Of a stretch of DNA of 48,806 bases, positions 33,266 through 40,595 are shown piece by piece. Below the pieces are notes generated by a model, which had not been told where the DNA came from, searched no databases, and saw nothing but the letters and a program-made list of their open reading frames with translations. Within the stretch, counting starts at the first letter, position 1. Each line of letters opens with the position of its first letter. Both the position numbers and the translations under genes were made by a program. This DNA is from a virus, in the IMG/VR virus record IMGVR_UViG_3300030103_001630, positions 1 to 48,806 of that record. One strand, given 5' to 3'.

Positions 33266-33696
33266 TGGGAATAAAAGCAAAAGTAATATCTAAAAATCCC
33301 AATGGGTTTAAAAGGGTTGCAAAGAGTTATGAAAAGCAAATTCTTAATCTCTTAGGTACTGCTGGAAATATGGTGAGAAACACAGCAGTTCAATCTATTC
33401 TTTCTGGGGGTGGTGGAGGAAAAACCTATGAAAAGTATAATCCAAGACGAACTCATACTGCAAGTGCAGAGGGTCAACCTCCGTCTAGTGATACTGGTTT
33501 CTTAGCAAGTAACATTGAAGTTAAACTTAACAGAAAAGAGTTATCAGTAGATGTAGAATCAAGAGCAGATTATTCAATTCATTTAGAATTTGGAACGCAG
33601 AATATGAAAGCAAGACCTTTTATGTTTCCAGCATTAGAAGCGAACAAACCAAAAATAAGACGAATGTATAAAAATCTAAAAGGTAAAGCAAAATGA
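33265..33696 (+). CDS. Tail completion protein, HK97 gp10-like
   Basis: The 143-residue protein has the HK97 gp10 pattern: a helical N-terminus (LLGTAGNMVRNTAV), a glycine-rich loop with SAEGQPPSSDTGFLASNI, then the strand ADYSIHLEFGTQNMKARPFM. It joins the neck to the tail. It lies in the usual order of adaptor, gp10, DUF3168, tail tube. Confidence 0.9.
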   Translation: MGIKAKVISKNPNGFKRVAKSYEKQILNLLGTAGNMVRNTAVQSILSGGGGGKTYEKYNPRRTHTASAEGQPPSSDTGFLASNIEVKLNRKELSVDVESRADYSIHLEFGTQNMKARPFMFPALEANKPKIRRMYKNLKGKAK

Positions 33697-34100
33697 GTTT
33701 ACATTCTACAGCACTACAAACAGCAATATTTACTTTACTAAGTGGAGATTCAACTCTTGATGGATTAGTTGGAAACAATAGAATCTATGATGAAGTTCCA
33801 CAGAACTCTGCATATCCTTATATCGTCATTGGGGAAGAAACTACTATTGATGCTAGTACGAAAGATAAGGATGCACAAGAATTTACACAAACTATCCACA
33901 TTTGGAGTAGGTACAGAGGAGGTAAGCAAACTAAAGAAATTGCCCAACGAATCTATACTTTATTGCATAATGTTGCTATAAGTGTAAGTGGCGCATCATT
34001 TGTTAATAGTCGTAATGAATTTTTTACGATATTACTAGATGATGATGGACTAACAAGACACGGAGTTATGAGATTCCGTGTTGTAATTTTTGATAGCTAG
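33693..34100 (+). CDS. Tail terminator/completion protein (DUF3168-like)
   Basis: The 135-residue protein starts inside the end of the gp10-like gene (ATGA). Its pattern, LHSTALQTAIFTLLSGDSTL, PQNSAYPYIVIGEETT, TIHIWSRYRGGKQTKEIA and a beta end (HGVMRFRVVIFD), is the DUF3168 fold used by tail terminators of siphophages and gene transfer agents. It fixes the end of the tail tube. Confidence 0.88.
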   Translation: MSLHSTALQTAIFTLLSGDSTLDGLVGNNRIYDEVPQNSAYPYIVIGEETTIDASTKDKDAQEFTQTIHIWSRYRGGKQTKEIAQRIYTLLHNVAISVSGASFVNSRNEFFTILLDDDGLTRHGVMRFRVVIFDS

Positions 34101-34113
34101 AAAGGAGATTACT

Positions 34114-34527
34114 ATGGCGGCTCAAAAAGGTAGTGCATTATTGATGAAGATTGGAAATGCGGCTTCACCAGAAGTCTTTACAACGATTGCTGGTATGCGT
34201 TCAACATCTATATCAATGAATGACGAAATAGTTGATATCACAAATAAAGATTCTAGCAGAGCAAGAACTCTGTTGGCACAAGGTGGTGTGAACTCAATGT
34301 CTGTTTCTGGGAGTGGGGTTTTTTTAGATTCTGCATCTGAAGCAACATTAGAAGGTAAATTTGATAGTGCAACACTAACGAATTATCAGTTTTTAGTTCC
34401 AGACTTTGGAACATATACTGGTGCATTTCAATTAACTTCACTTGAATATGCTGGTGAATTTAATGGTGAAGTAACATATTCATTTACTTTTGAATCTTCT
34501 GGTGCAATCACATTTGCGACTGTGTAG
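34114..34527 (+). CDS. Major tail tube protein
   Basis: The protein has 137 residues from ATG 34114, which is preceded by AAGGAG; an in-frame TTG at 34090 is less likely. It matches phage tail tube proteins of the TP901-1/GTA type: LLMKIGNAASPEVFTTIAGM, SMNDEIVDITNKDS, VSGSGVFLDSASE, and an ending of VTYSFTFESSGAITF. Many copies form the tail tube. Confidence 0.9.
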   Translation: MAAQKGSALLMKIGNAASPEVFTTIAGMRSTSISMNDEIVDITNKDSSRARTLLAQGGVNSMSVSGSGVFLDSASEATLEGKFDSATLTNYQFLVPDFGTYTGAFQLTSLEYAGEFNGEVTYSFTFESSGAITFATV

Positions 34528-34533
34528 GTATCT

Positions 34534-34815
34534 ATGACTTGGACATCATACATAGTTGAACACAAAGGTAAATCAATGGAAGGTTGGGTTGACTTAGGAA
34601 CTCTTGAATTTGAAGTTCCTTATGAACTTAACATAAAACCCAATGATATTTTTGATGTGAATGGACAGAAGGTAATAGCCAAAGTTGTTAGAGACATTGG
34701 TGATAGAAACGAAACTTTACAAATACAAGGAGAACTTAAAGATGGTAAATCCCAAAAGGGGGGAACTGCAACTAAGTCTGGGGAAGCAAAAGCTGACAGC
34801 AAGACTGACGATTGA
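34534..34815 (+). CDS. Small tail-region protein of unknown function
   Basis: The 93-residue protein lies between the tail tube and chaperone genes. It has a beta-rich part (SYIVEHKGKSMEGWVDLG, LEFEVPYELNIKP) and a lysine/glycine tail. It starts seven bases after the tail tube gene, with no strong Shine-Dalgarno, suggesting translation coupled to it. The last 74 bases overlap the chaperone gene. A minor tail or tube-associated role is likely from position alone. Confidence 0.6.
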   Translation: MTWTSYIVEHKGKSMEGWVDLGTLEFEVPYELNIKPNDIFDVNGQKVIAKVVRDIGDRNETLQIQGELKDGKSQKGGTATKSGEAKADSKTDD

Positions 34816-35092
34816 TTCTTTAATTAGAATTGAGAACTCAATAGGTGGTTCTATCGTGCAAATAGCACAAAAATTAAGTGAAGGTAAAGCGACAGTAACA
34901 GAGATTGTTAATGTCTTAACTCCAGCCATCAAAGGTGGTGGAAATGATGTTGATGCAAAACAAGTCCAACAATGGGTTTGGGAAGCTGGACTCATTGAAG
35001 GTATGAGATGTGCTGGAGAAATAGTAACAATGGCTTTGAATAGTGGACAAGATGAGGGAAACGAAGGAGCAGAGGAGAACCCAGCGACATAG
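34742..35092 (+). CDS. Tail assembly chaperone, TAC_11-like (lambda gpG counterpart)
   Basis: The 116-residue protein begins with MVNPKRGELQLSLGKQKL and continues with LRIENSIGG-like, LSEGKATVTEIVNVLTPAI and GLIEGMRCAGEIVTMAL, the pattern of the GTA gene 10 / TAC_11 family. The ATG at 34742 has AAGGAG nine bases upstream and lies inside the previous gene. The reading frame ends at 35092 but carries a GGGAAAC slip site at 35056-35062 that would shift some ribosomes into the next frame. The chaperone coats the tape measure during tail assembly. Confidence 0.85.
   Translation: MVNPKRGELQLSLGKQKLTARLTIDSLIRIENSIGGSIVQIAQKLSEGKATVTEIVNVLTPAIKGGGNDVDAKQVQQWVWEAGLIEGMRCAGEIVTMALNSGQDEGNEGAEENPAT
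35056..35062 (+). other. Programmed -1 ribosomal frameshift site GGGAAAC
   Basis: In the TAC_11 frame the codons are gaG GGA AAC (35054-35062), i.e. a canonical X_XXY_YYZ heptamer. In the -1 frame a TGA stop lies directly before the site (35053-35055), and the frame stays open to 35277, encoding the second chaperone. Lambda G/GT uses the very similar GGGAAAG. A hairpin downstream was not clearly seen. Confidence 0.85.
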
Positions 35093-35277
35093 AGTGGCAA
35101 AGACTGATGGAAATAGGATTAGGGATTCTAAGACTATCGCCAGAAAGTTTTTGGAATATGTCAATGATTGAGTTGTTCTCTGCTATTGAAGGTTTTAAAG
35201 AATTTAACACCGACCAGTCCAAAAAACCACTATCCAAAGACGAATTGAAGGATTTGATGGAAAGGTATCCAGACTAA
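35062..35277 (+). CDS. Tail assembly chaperone, TAC_6-like, expressed as a -1 frameshift extension (lambda gpGT counterpart)
   Basis: In the -1 frame from 35062 there are 71 codons. They read a short charged linker and then DIEWQRLMEIGLGILRLSPE, FWNMSMIELFSAIEGF and KPLSKDELKDLMERYPD, the GTA-type TAC_6 pattern. The conserved WQRLM part lies upstream of the first ATG (35107), and no start codon exists between the TGA and that ATG, so free translation would lose conserved residues. Fusion with TAC_11 gives about 178 residues. The stop overlaps the tape measure ATG (TAATG). In GTAs the two parts are usually separate genes. Confidence 0.82.
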   Translation, partial: RRSRGEPSDIEWQRLMEIGLGILRLSPESFWNMSMIELFSAIEGFKEFNTDQSKKPLSKDELKDLMERYPD

Positions 35278-37631
35278 TGGCTAAAACAACAGTTGACACT
35301 CTTTTAGTTAAAATTGAAGCCGATTTAAATTCTGTAAAAAAAGAATTAAATAAAGCACAGAAACAAACTAAGCATTTCTCAAGAGATTTTAAGAAAAATT
35401 TCCAAAGTATGGGGAAAGCAACTCTGGGCGTTGCAAAAAATCTTGCATTAGTAGGTGGAGGAATAGGACTTGCATTTGGTGCAGTTTCCGTAAAAAAAGT
35501 TGTTAATGTCGGAATGGAGATAGAAGGACTCCAAGTAAGGTTAAAAAATCTTTTTGGAGGAGCAAAAGCTGGTCAACGAGCATTTGATGAACTAGCAAAG
35601 TTTGCATCAAAAGTTCCCTTTAGTCTACAAGAAATCCAACAGGGTGCTGGGTCACTTGCTGTTGTTGCAGATAACGCAGAACATTTACAAAGACTCTTAG
35701 TAATCACAGGTAATGCTGCCGCTTTAACAGGACTTGATTTTGCGACTGCTTCTGGACAAATACAAAGGGCATTTGCTGGAGGAGCGGCCGCATCAGATTT
35801 ATTTAGAGAAAGAGGTCTTAATGCCTTACTTGGATTTAAAGCTGGAACACAAGTTACAGCAGAAGAAACAGCTAAAATATTTGAACAGAATCTAGGTGCG
35901 AATGGTAAGTTCGGACAAACGACAGATGAACTAGCACAAACCCTATCTGGTACTTTATCAATGATAGGGGATAAAGTATTTAACTTCCAGAGAGTTATTG
36001 CAGACGAAAAATTTTTTGGGGAAGTCAAGTCACAATTTGAATCACTCAATCTGCATCTTGAAGAAAATCAAGAAGCATTAGATATGCTAGGAAAAGAAAT
36101 TGGTATTGGGTTAGCAAACGCAGTAGAAAAAGCAGTAGATGCTTTAGTTCTAATGAGTGAGAATATGGATAAAGTAAAATTAGGGATTCAAGCAATAGGT
36201 GCGTTAGCAGTTGTTGCAATCTTTGGTAAGATATCAGTTGCTATTGCTGGAGTGGTTGCGATAACAATCAAAGCAGTAAATAAACTGCACGAGATGAATG
36301 AAGCATTGGGTGAAACATTAGGATTTAGACCCAACAGAAAAAAAGCAAGAGGTGCTGGAACAGATGAAGCTGGTAGATTAAGACTGCAAAGTAATTTAGG
36401 TGCTGGGGGTATGGGTTTTCACGAGTTACACGGAAAGGGAAGAAGTAGTCAAGGGGCATTTAGTACAACATCAAACCTTGCATTAGGTAGTCCAGACTTT
36501 TCAAGGGCAGGTCAAATAGGAGAAATTAAGAATCCAGTAACATCAAAAATGAGACCAGATATAGCTGGTTTAGAAGACGAGGAGTTAATCAAACAAATAA
36601 AATTACTTGATGATAGAATCAAGGTAATGAGTATCGGAAATGAGAAAGAAGCAGAATTTCAAGAACTTCTTATCAAAACTGGAATCCAAAGTGAAGAAAA
36701 TGTAGAGAGATTAAGAGTTAGATTTGATGCAATAAAAGAATTAGAAGAAGCAGAGGAAGCAAGAGTAAAACTATTAGAAGACCAAGAAGATGCAGAAAAA
36801 AAATTAGAAGAACGAAGAAAAGATGCATTAGACATAATTGATTCATATAAGTCTGAACAAGTGTTATTAAATGAAAAAATAACACACTTTAAGTCATTGA
36901 TGGGTACACTTACTGCTGAAGAAATGCCACTAGCTACAGAAGCGTTGGCAAAAATGGAAAATGAATTAGAAAGAATGAATCCTACGATTCAAATTCTTGA
37001 AGATAATTTTAATAGAGCATTTGACGGAATAGCACAATCTATTGCTGATTCTATGACAGAAGGTAAAAACGCAATGGAGAGTTTTAAAGATGTTGCAAGA
37101 GCAGTTCTTAATTCAATCATCAGAGATTTTATAAGATTACAAATGACACAAATGCAGACTCAAGCTGGTGGTGGTGGTGGTATTCTAAAAGGTATTGTTG
37201 GTGGTATAGGTAGTATATTTGGAGGAATGTTTGGTGGAAGTCCAGCATCAGTTGGGGGTTCATTTGCTGGTAATGCTTCACAAATAAATGTAGGGGGTGG
37301 TGCATTTAATACTGCTGGTGGAGGAATGGTTTTTCGTGCTGGTGGAGGTAGAGTAGCACCAGATATGCCACATATAGTAGGAGAAAGAGGTGCAGAACTG
37401 TTTGTACCAAATACGAGTGGTAAGATAGTACCAAAGTCTGGATTGTCTAGTGCTTTGGGTGGGAATCAAACAATAGTCAATCAAACTATTAATGTAAGTG
37501 CTGGGGTTGCACAGACTATTAGAGCAGAGATGATGAATATGTTACCAAAATTTAAACAAGATACAATGGCGGCAGTTGCAGAATCACGACTTAGAGGTGG
37601 TGAATTTGCAAGTGCATTTACAGGAGCATAA
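35277..37631 (+). CDS. Tail tape measure protein
   Basis: The 784-residue protein starts with a helical N-terminus (DTLLVKIEADLNSVKKELNK), a hydrophobic stretch (about 48-75), then FDELAKFASKVPFSLQEIQQ and the conserved ALTGLDFATASGQIQRAF. Helical and membrane-like segments follow (about 300-340, AIGALAVVAIFGKISVAIAG), then a long charged coiled coil (about 440-560). The end has ESFKDVARAVLNSIIRDFIR and glycine-rich repeats plus the GERGAELFVPNTSGKI tail-end motif. It sets tail length; at about 0.15 nm per residue the tail would be near 110-120 nm. It directly follows the tail chaperones. Confidence 0.92.
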   Translation: MAKTTVDTLLVKIEADLNSVKKELNKAQKQTKHFSRDFKKNFQSMGKATLGVAKNLALVGGGIGLAFGAVSVKKVVNVGMEIEGLQVRLKNLFGGAKAGQRAFDELAKFASKVPFSLQEIQQGAGSLAVVADNAEHLQRLLVITGNAAALTGLDFATASGQIQRAFAGGAAASDLFRERGLNALLGFKAGTQVTAEETAKIFEQNLGANGKFGQTTDELAQTLSGTLSMIGDKVFNFQRVIADEKFFGEVKSQFESLNLHLEENQEALDMLGKEIGIGLANAVEKAVDALVLMSENMDKVKLGIQAIGALAVVAIFGKISVAIAGVVAITIKAVNKLHEMNEALGETLGFRPNRKKARGAGTDEAGRLRLQSNLGAGGMGFHELHGKGRSSQGAFSTTSNLALGSPDFSRAGQIGEIKNPVTSKMRPDIAGLEDEELIKQIKLLDDRIKVMSIGNEKEAEFQELLIKTGIQSEENVERLRVRFDAIKELEEAEEARVKLLEDQEDAEKKLEERRKDALDIIDSYKSEQVLLNEKITHFKSLMGTLTAEEMPLATEALAKMENELERMNPTIQILEDNFNRAFDGIAQSIADSMTEGKNAMESFKDVARAVLNSIIRDFIRLQMTQMQTQAGGGGGILKGIVGGIGSIFGGMFGGSPASVGGSFAGNASQINVGGGAFNTAGGGMVFRAGGGRVAPDMPHIVGERGAELFVPNTSGKIVPKSGLSSALGGNQTIVNQTINVSAGVAQTIRAEMMNMLPKFKQDTMAAVAESRLRGGEFASAFTGA

Positions 37632-37633
37632 TT

Positions 37634-38263
37634 ATGTCAGCACCAACTTATCCATTAACATTTCCAACAACTCAAGGTGTGCAGAAATCCTCTTGGGGAT
37701 TACAAAGAGCAGTAGGTGTATCAACCTCACCATTTACTGGAAGTCAACAAGCATACGAACACGACTTTGCGTTATGGAAAGCAACTATCACTTTACCACC
37801 AATGAATAGAGCAACAAGTGCAGAATATCAAACTTTCTTTATGCAGTTGCACGGAAGAAAAGGCACTTTTATTATGGGAGACCCAGACGGAAAAACAAAA
37901 CGAGGAAATGCAAGTCAGAATAACTTAACTATCGCAAGTAACACAGCTATTGGTGCATATGAAATTCCTGTTAGTGGATTGACAAATTCACAAAGTAATG
38001 CCTTAGTTAAAGGGGATTATATCCAGTTTGGAACTGGTGCAAGTGCAAAATTGCATATGATAGTAGCAGATGCTTCAGCTAGTGGTAGTGGTACAGCTAC
38101 ATTAACAATTGAACCATCATTGAAAGTTGCAATCACAGCATCAACAACTTGTGTTATAACAAACACAGTAGGAGTATGGAGAATGGATACGAATGATTTA
38201 AATTGGGATTCAAACCACGCATCAATTTATGGATTTAGTTTTAGTTGTATGGAGGCTATGTAA
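37634..38263 (+). CDS. Distal/minor tail protein
   Basis: The 209-residue protein comes directly after the tape measure. It reads YPLTFPTTQGVQKSSWGLQR, SPFTGSQQAYEHDFALWKATITLPPM, LHGRKGTFIMGDPDGKTKRG and a GVWRMD...YGFSFSCMEAM end, a pattern of minor tail proteins at the tail tip of siphophages. It is not the DUF2460 family. In most relatives a DUF2163 gene follows; here that gene lies 18 kb upstream. Confidence 0.75.
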   Translation: MSAPTYPLTFPTTQGVQKSSWGLQRAVGVSTSPFTGSQQAYEHDFALWKATITLPPMNRATSAEYQTFFMQLHGRKGTFIMGDPDGKTKRGNASQNNLTIASNTAIGAYEIPVSGLTNSQSNALVKGDYIQFGTGASAKLHMIVADASASGSGTATLTIEPSLKVAITASTTCVITNTVGVWRMDTNDLNWDSNHASIYGFSFSCMEAM

Positions 38264-38532
38264 TGAAGAAAGACGAATTAGAAATTATAGTAAGAGAAGA
38301 CCCAAAACTTATGATTATGCTTAGAGTCGCATCAGAAGAAGGTGCAAAAAGAGCATTAGCAAAAGTTGGGTTAGAAGATGTTGATGCTGGAAAAGATATT
38401 CACGATTTAAGGTCGTTGATAGAAAGCTACAGAACAGCAAAACGAACAGCAACAGAAACAATAGTAAAAGCATTTGTTGTATTTACTCTTGGTTTAATAT
38501 CAATGGGTGTCTATTCCAAATGGTGGAGGTAA
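38263..38532 (+). CDS. Small membrane-anchored protein, DUF6127-like
   Basis: The protein has 89 residues from ATG 38263 (GGAGG upstream). The middle matches the DUF6127 pattern: ASEEGAKRALAKVGLEDVDAG, KDIHDLRSLIESYRTAKRT, then one transmembrane helix at about 70-85. The family is found in the lysis/tail end of alphaproteobacterial phages. Its role is unknown; a lysis accessory function fits the neighbouring endolysin and holin. Confidence 0.75.
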   Translation: MKKDELEIIVREDPKLMIMLRVASEEGAKRALAKVGLEDVDAGKDIHDLRSLIESYRTAKRTATETIVKAFVVFTLGLISMGVYSKWWR

Positions 38533-38534
38533 AT

Positions 38535-38993
38535 ATGCAATTAACAAAACATTTTAGTTTACAAGAGTTTACAAAATCACAAACAGCAGAAAGAATGGGA
38601 ATAGACAATACACCTCCAGACGATATTATTCCTAAACTTTCTTTTCTGGCAACTCAAATATTAGAACCACTCCGAGAAAAAATAGATAAACCAATTCTTA
38701 TTACTTCTGGATACAGATGCCCAAAGTTATGTGAAGCTATTGGCTCAAAACCAACATCTCAACATACAAAAGGGGAAGCAGTTGATATTGAAGCAATAGG
38801 AATGTCAACACTCAATCTTGCAGAGATGATTATTAATCATTTTGACTTTGACCAAGTTATCCTTGAGTGTTTTAACAAAGACAAAGGTTTGGATTCTGGG
38901 TGGGTTCATTGTTCTCTTACGAGTGGAGAAAATAGAAAAGAAGTTTTAACTTATACAAAAGCAAAGGGATATCAGAAAGGGTTAGTTATATGA
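38535..38993 (+). CDS. Endolysin, peptidase M15 (D-Ala-D-Ala carboxypeptidase-like)
   Basis: The protein has 152 residues from ATG 38535, with GGAGG in front. It has the M15 zinc peptidase pattern: HFSLQEFTKSQTAERMGI, PILITSGYRCPKLCEAIG, then SQHTKGEAVDIEA (zinc His and Asp) and a later SGWVHCSL (zinc His). It cuts peptide bonds in the cell wall at lysis. The following gene is a holin, giving a lysis cassette. No signal peptide is visible, so it needs the holin for release. Confidence 0.9.
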   Translation: MQLTKHFSLQEFTKSQTAERMGIDNTPPDDIIPKLSFLATQILEPLREKIDKPILITSGYRCPKLCEAIGSKPTSQHTKGEAVDIEAIGMSTLNLAEMIINHFDFDQVILECFNKDKGLDSGWVHCSLTSGENRKEVLTYTKAKGYQKGLVI

Positions 38994-39409
38994 TAGGCGC
39001 ATTTTTAGGGCCAATAGGAGATATTGCATCTACTTGGCTAAAAGGTAGAAACGAAAAGATTAGAGCAGAAGCAGAAACAAAAATTGCTCAAGTAAAATCA
39101 AAAGCAGTCATTGCTCAGAAACAAGCGACTGGAGAAATAGAATTACAACAAAGTTTGACCGAACAAATGGGAGATTCGTGGAAAGACGAATTTTGGACAA
39201 TTTTGATAGGAGGAATACTTTTGTGTTGTTTTTTACCTTTTACACAAGATTATGTAAAAAAGGGATTTGAGTTTTTAAATACATCAACTCCAGAATGGTT
39301 TACACATATTATTCTCATATCTGTGAGTGCATCATACGGCATTAGAGTTGGTAAAGGTGCAGTTGGTATTTTTTCAAAAAGGATTGAGAATGGAAAAAAA
39401 CCCAAGTGA
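38990..39409 (+). CDS. Holin, GTA-type with transmembrane helices
   Basis: The 139-residue protein overlaps the endolysin stop (ATGA). It has an amphipathic N-terminus (GPIGDIASTWLKGRNEKIRA), a charged helix, and two strong membrane segments (about 64-84, FWTILIGGILLCCFLPF, and 105-125, FTHIILISVSASYGIR). This matches the holin family of gene transfer agents (three helices, the first amphipathic). It forms the pore that releases the endolysin. Confidence 0.82.
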   Translation: MIGAFLGPIGDIASTWLKGRNEKIRAEAETKIAQVKSKAVIAQKQATGEIELQQSLTEQMGDSWKDEFWTILIGGILLCCFLPFTQDYVKKGFEFLNTSTPEWFTHIILISVSASYGIRVGKGAVGIFSKRIENGKKPK

Positions 39410-39644
39410 GTTTAGGAAAAGAAAACCTATACTAAGCTGGTCTCAATGTAAACGACTTGGAGGGATAGTATCTATATTAATGAACAAAGAACCCATAGAA
39501 GAGATTGTTGTGCATCTAAAGTCCTTAAATATGATTGTAGAGCATAACAATAATTTATTAGTAAACGAATCTGGTATAGAGGAAGCTAGAAGACTTTTGA
39601 AGATAACTGGCATCAGTTTAGAGATAAAAAAAAAGGGATTCTAA
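39390..39644 (+). CDS. Small HTH-like protein at the end of the late operon
   Basis: The protein has 84 residues from ATG 39390, with AAGGA upstream; the gene overlaps the holin end by 20 bases. The sequence is mostly helical: SQCKRLGGIVSILMNKEPIE, EIVVHLKSLNMIVEHNNN, ESGIEEARRLLKITGI. This spacing could form a helix-turn-helix, but the family is not recognised. It is followed by a terminator that overlaps its stop. Low expression of a lysis or late regulatory protein is plausible. Confidence 0.6.
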   Translation: MEKNPSEFRKRKPILSWSQCKRLGGIVSILMNKEPIEEIVVHLKSLNMIVEHNNNLLVNESGIEEARRLLKITGISLEIKKKGF

Positions 39645-39655
39645 TGAACCCCTTT
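39632..39655. terminator. Rho-independent terminator ending the late operon
   Basis: A-rich/GGG arm (39632-39641) pairs with GAACCCCTTT (39646-39655) with a single bulge on each side and a TAAT loop. On the plus strand CTTTCTTTTT follows; on the minus strand the A run at 39626-39634 gives a T run. It lies between the convergent gene ends at 39644 and 39680, and part of it is inside the stop region of the 84-residue gene. Confidence 0.65.
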
Positions 39656-39679
39656 CTTTCTTTTTCTAGGAAGGAAAAA

Positions 39680-39832
39680 CTATTTAATTTTTTTTGCTAA
39701 TATTCTTGTTATACTTTTCATCCCATCCTCAGACAATGCACCTAGTACTTCTTGATGTGTACCAACTTTTTTAAGAGTAAGACCATCATCTGCAAATTGT
39801 ATTTTAAATTCATATTTAGTAATGTTATCCAT
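39680..39832 (-). CDS. Small protein of unknown function
   Basis: The 50-residue protein starts at ATG 39832; GGAGG formed by the end of the gene before it lies nine bases upstream. A longer in-frame start exists at 39934, but it has no ribosome site and overlaps that gene fully. It reads as two strands and a helix: KYEFKIQFADDGLTLKKVG, HQEVLGALSEDGMKSITRIL. No function is recognised. Confidence 0.58.
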   Translation of the reverse strand: MDNITKYEFKIQFADDGLTLKKVGTHQEVLGALSEDGMKSITRILAKKIK

Positions 39833-39833
39833 C

Positions 39834-40040
39834 TTAACCTCCATACCTTTTGGCTTGTTTTTTTGCATCTTTGAAATATCCATCAAAATACCCAAGAACT
39901 TCATATGCTGGTGAATCCCAAATTTGGTAGTCATCAGTTTCCCATACTGAAATACTTCCGACTTTGTTACCCTTTACAATTTTTCCAGCACTAACAAAGT
40001 CTGTATTTTTAATCCATTTAATTATTACCCAACTTTTCAT
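39834..40040 (-). CDS. Small beta-rich protein of unknown function
   Basis: The 68-residue protein starts four bases after GGAGG of the previous gene's end. It has short beta strands (SWVIIKWIKNTDFVSAGKIV, GSISVWETDDYQIW) and a helical basic end (KDAKKQAKRYGG). Its last codons GGA GGT plus stop TAA supply the ribosome site of the next gene. It is the middle gene of three tiny minus-strand genes. Confidence 0.6.
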   Translation of the reverse strand: MKSWVIIKWIKNTDFVSAGKIVKGNKVGSISVWETDDYQIWDSPAYEVLGYFDGYFKDAKKQAKRYGG

Positions 40041-40041
40041 A

Positions 40042-40236
40042 TTAACCTCCCAACTTCTTAGAAAGATAAAGTGCTACTATCCAGAAACCTCTTTCAAGAT
40101 TTTGAGATATATTATCTACATTCACATCAAAGAATACTGCTAGTAGAGTTAGAGTTTGTATTACCAAAAATATCCATAAAAGATTATCTTTGATTTTACA
40201 TAGTAAAGTGTTTTTTTTGTTTGTTTGTTTTTTCAT
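40042..40236 (-). CDS. Small membrane protein of unknown function
   Basis: The 64-residue protein has AGGAG before its ATG. A basic N-terminus (KKQTNKKNTLLCKIKDN) is followed by one hydrophobic helix (LLWIFLVIQTLTLLAVFF), an acidic loop and a second, weaker hydrophobic part (FWIVALYLSKKLGG). It is likely an inner-membrane protein. Its end codons GGA GGT TAA form the ribosome site of the next gene. Confidence 0.62.
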   Translation of the reverse strand: MKKQTNKKNTLLCKIKDNLLWIFLVIQTLTLLAVFFDVNVDNISQNLERGFWIVALYLSKKLGG

Positions 40237-40257
40237 AATTACTCCTAGTATATTATA

Positions 40258-40286
40258 AATATATAGATGTTGTTGATGTATGTCAA
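40258..40286 (-). promoter_or_regulatory. Minus-strand promoter with shared operator-like box
   Basis: On the minus strand TTGACA (40286-40281), a 17-base spacer and TATATT (40263-40258) precede the gene at 40236. The -35 lies in GTTGACATACATCAAC, a perfect GTTGA/TCAAC inverted repeat identical to the one at 7769. Upstream lie AAATAAATATT and the word AAGTCATTGATTTTATT (40320-40336), as near 16224. Confidence 0.7.
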
Positions 40287-40352
40287 CACAATATATAAAT
40301 AAATATTAGGAATGCTTATAAGTCATTGATTTTATTATATTCTTTTTTTTAA

Positions 40353-40595
40353 TTATTTTTCAAATTTACCAAGATATTTACCATAAGGGTCGTAAATTTT
40401 TCCGTCTTTGGTTATAGTCCATTGAAGTTTACCTTTAGGACTATAGAATTTACCTTTGTCTATTTGACCTTGATACCTACCATAGTTATCAAAAAATTTT
40501 TGTTTATCATATTTCTCTTTAGCATACACATTTAAAATCTCTTGAGACTTTGGTAACGATAAAACAAATAGTGTAAATAATAATAATGTTCTCAT
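40353..40595 (-). CDS. Small secreted/periplasmic protein with signal peptide
   Basis: The protein has 80 residues from the ATG at 40595, which overlaps the oxygenase stop (ATGA). MRTLLLFTLFVLSLP is a clear hydrophobic signal/anchor; the mature part has lysine-rich strand repeats (KFFDNYGRYQGQIDKGKFY, GKLQWTITKDGKIYDPYGKY) resembling short beta-strand repeats. A longer in-frame reading lies inside the oxygenase gene and is rejected. A surface or envelope-modifying role is possible; superinfection exclusion is one guess. Confidence 0.65.
   Translation of the reverse strand: MRTLLLFTLFVLSLPKSQEILNVYAKEKYDKQKFFDNYGRYQGQIDKGKFYSPKGKLQWTITKDGKIYDPYGKYLGKFEK

Noticed and set aside
35573-36049. Minus-strand open frame of 158 codons opposite the tape measure gene
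   Set aside because: It mirrors the tape measure codons, is Ser/Ala/Cys-rich and lacks a ribosome site.
38245-38262. Upstream start for the DUF6127-like gene
   Set aside because: The in-frame start six codons earlier overlaps the previous gene and has no ribosome site, whereas ATG 38263 has GGAGG at good distance.
37634-38263. DUF2460 assignment for the gene after the tape measure
   Set aside because: Its position matches GTA gene 12, but the sequence lacks the DUF2460 pattern and fits a different minor tail family better.
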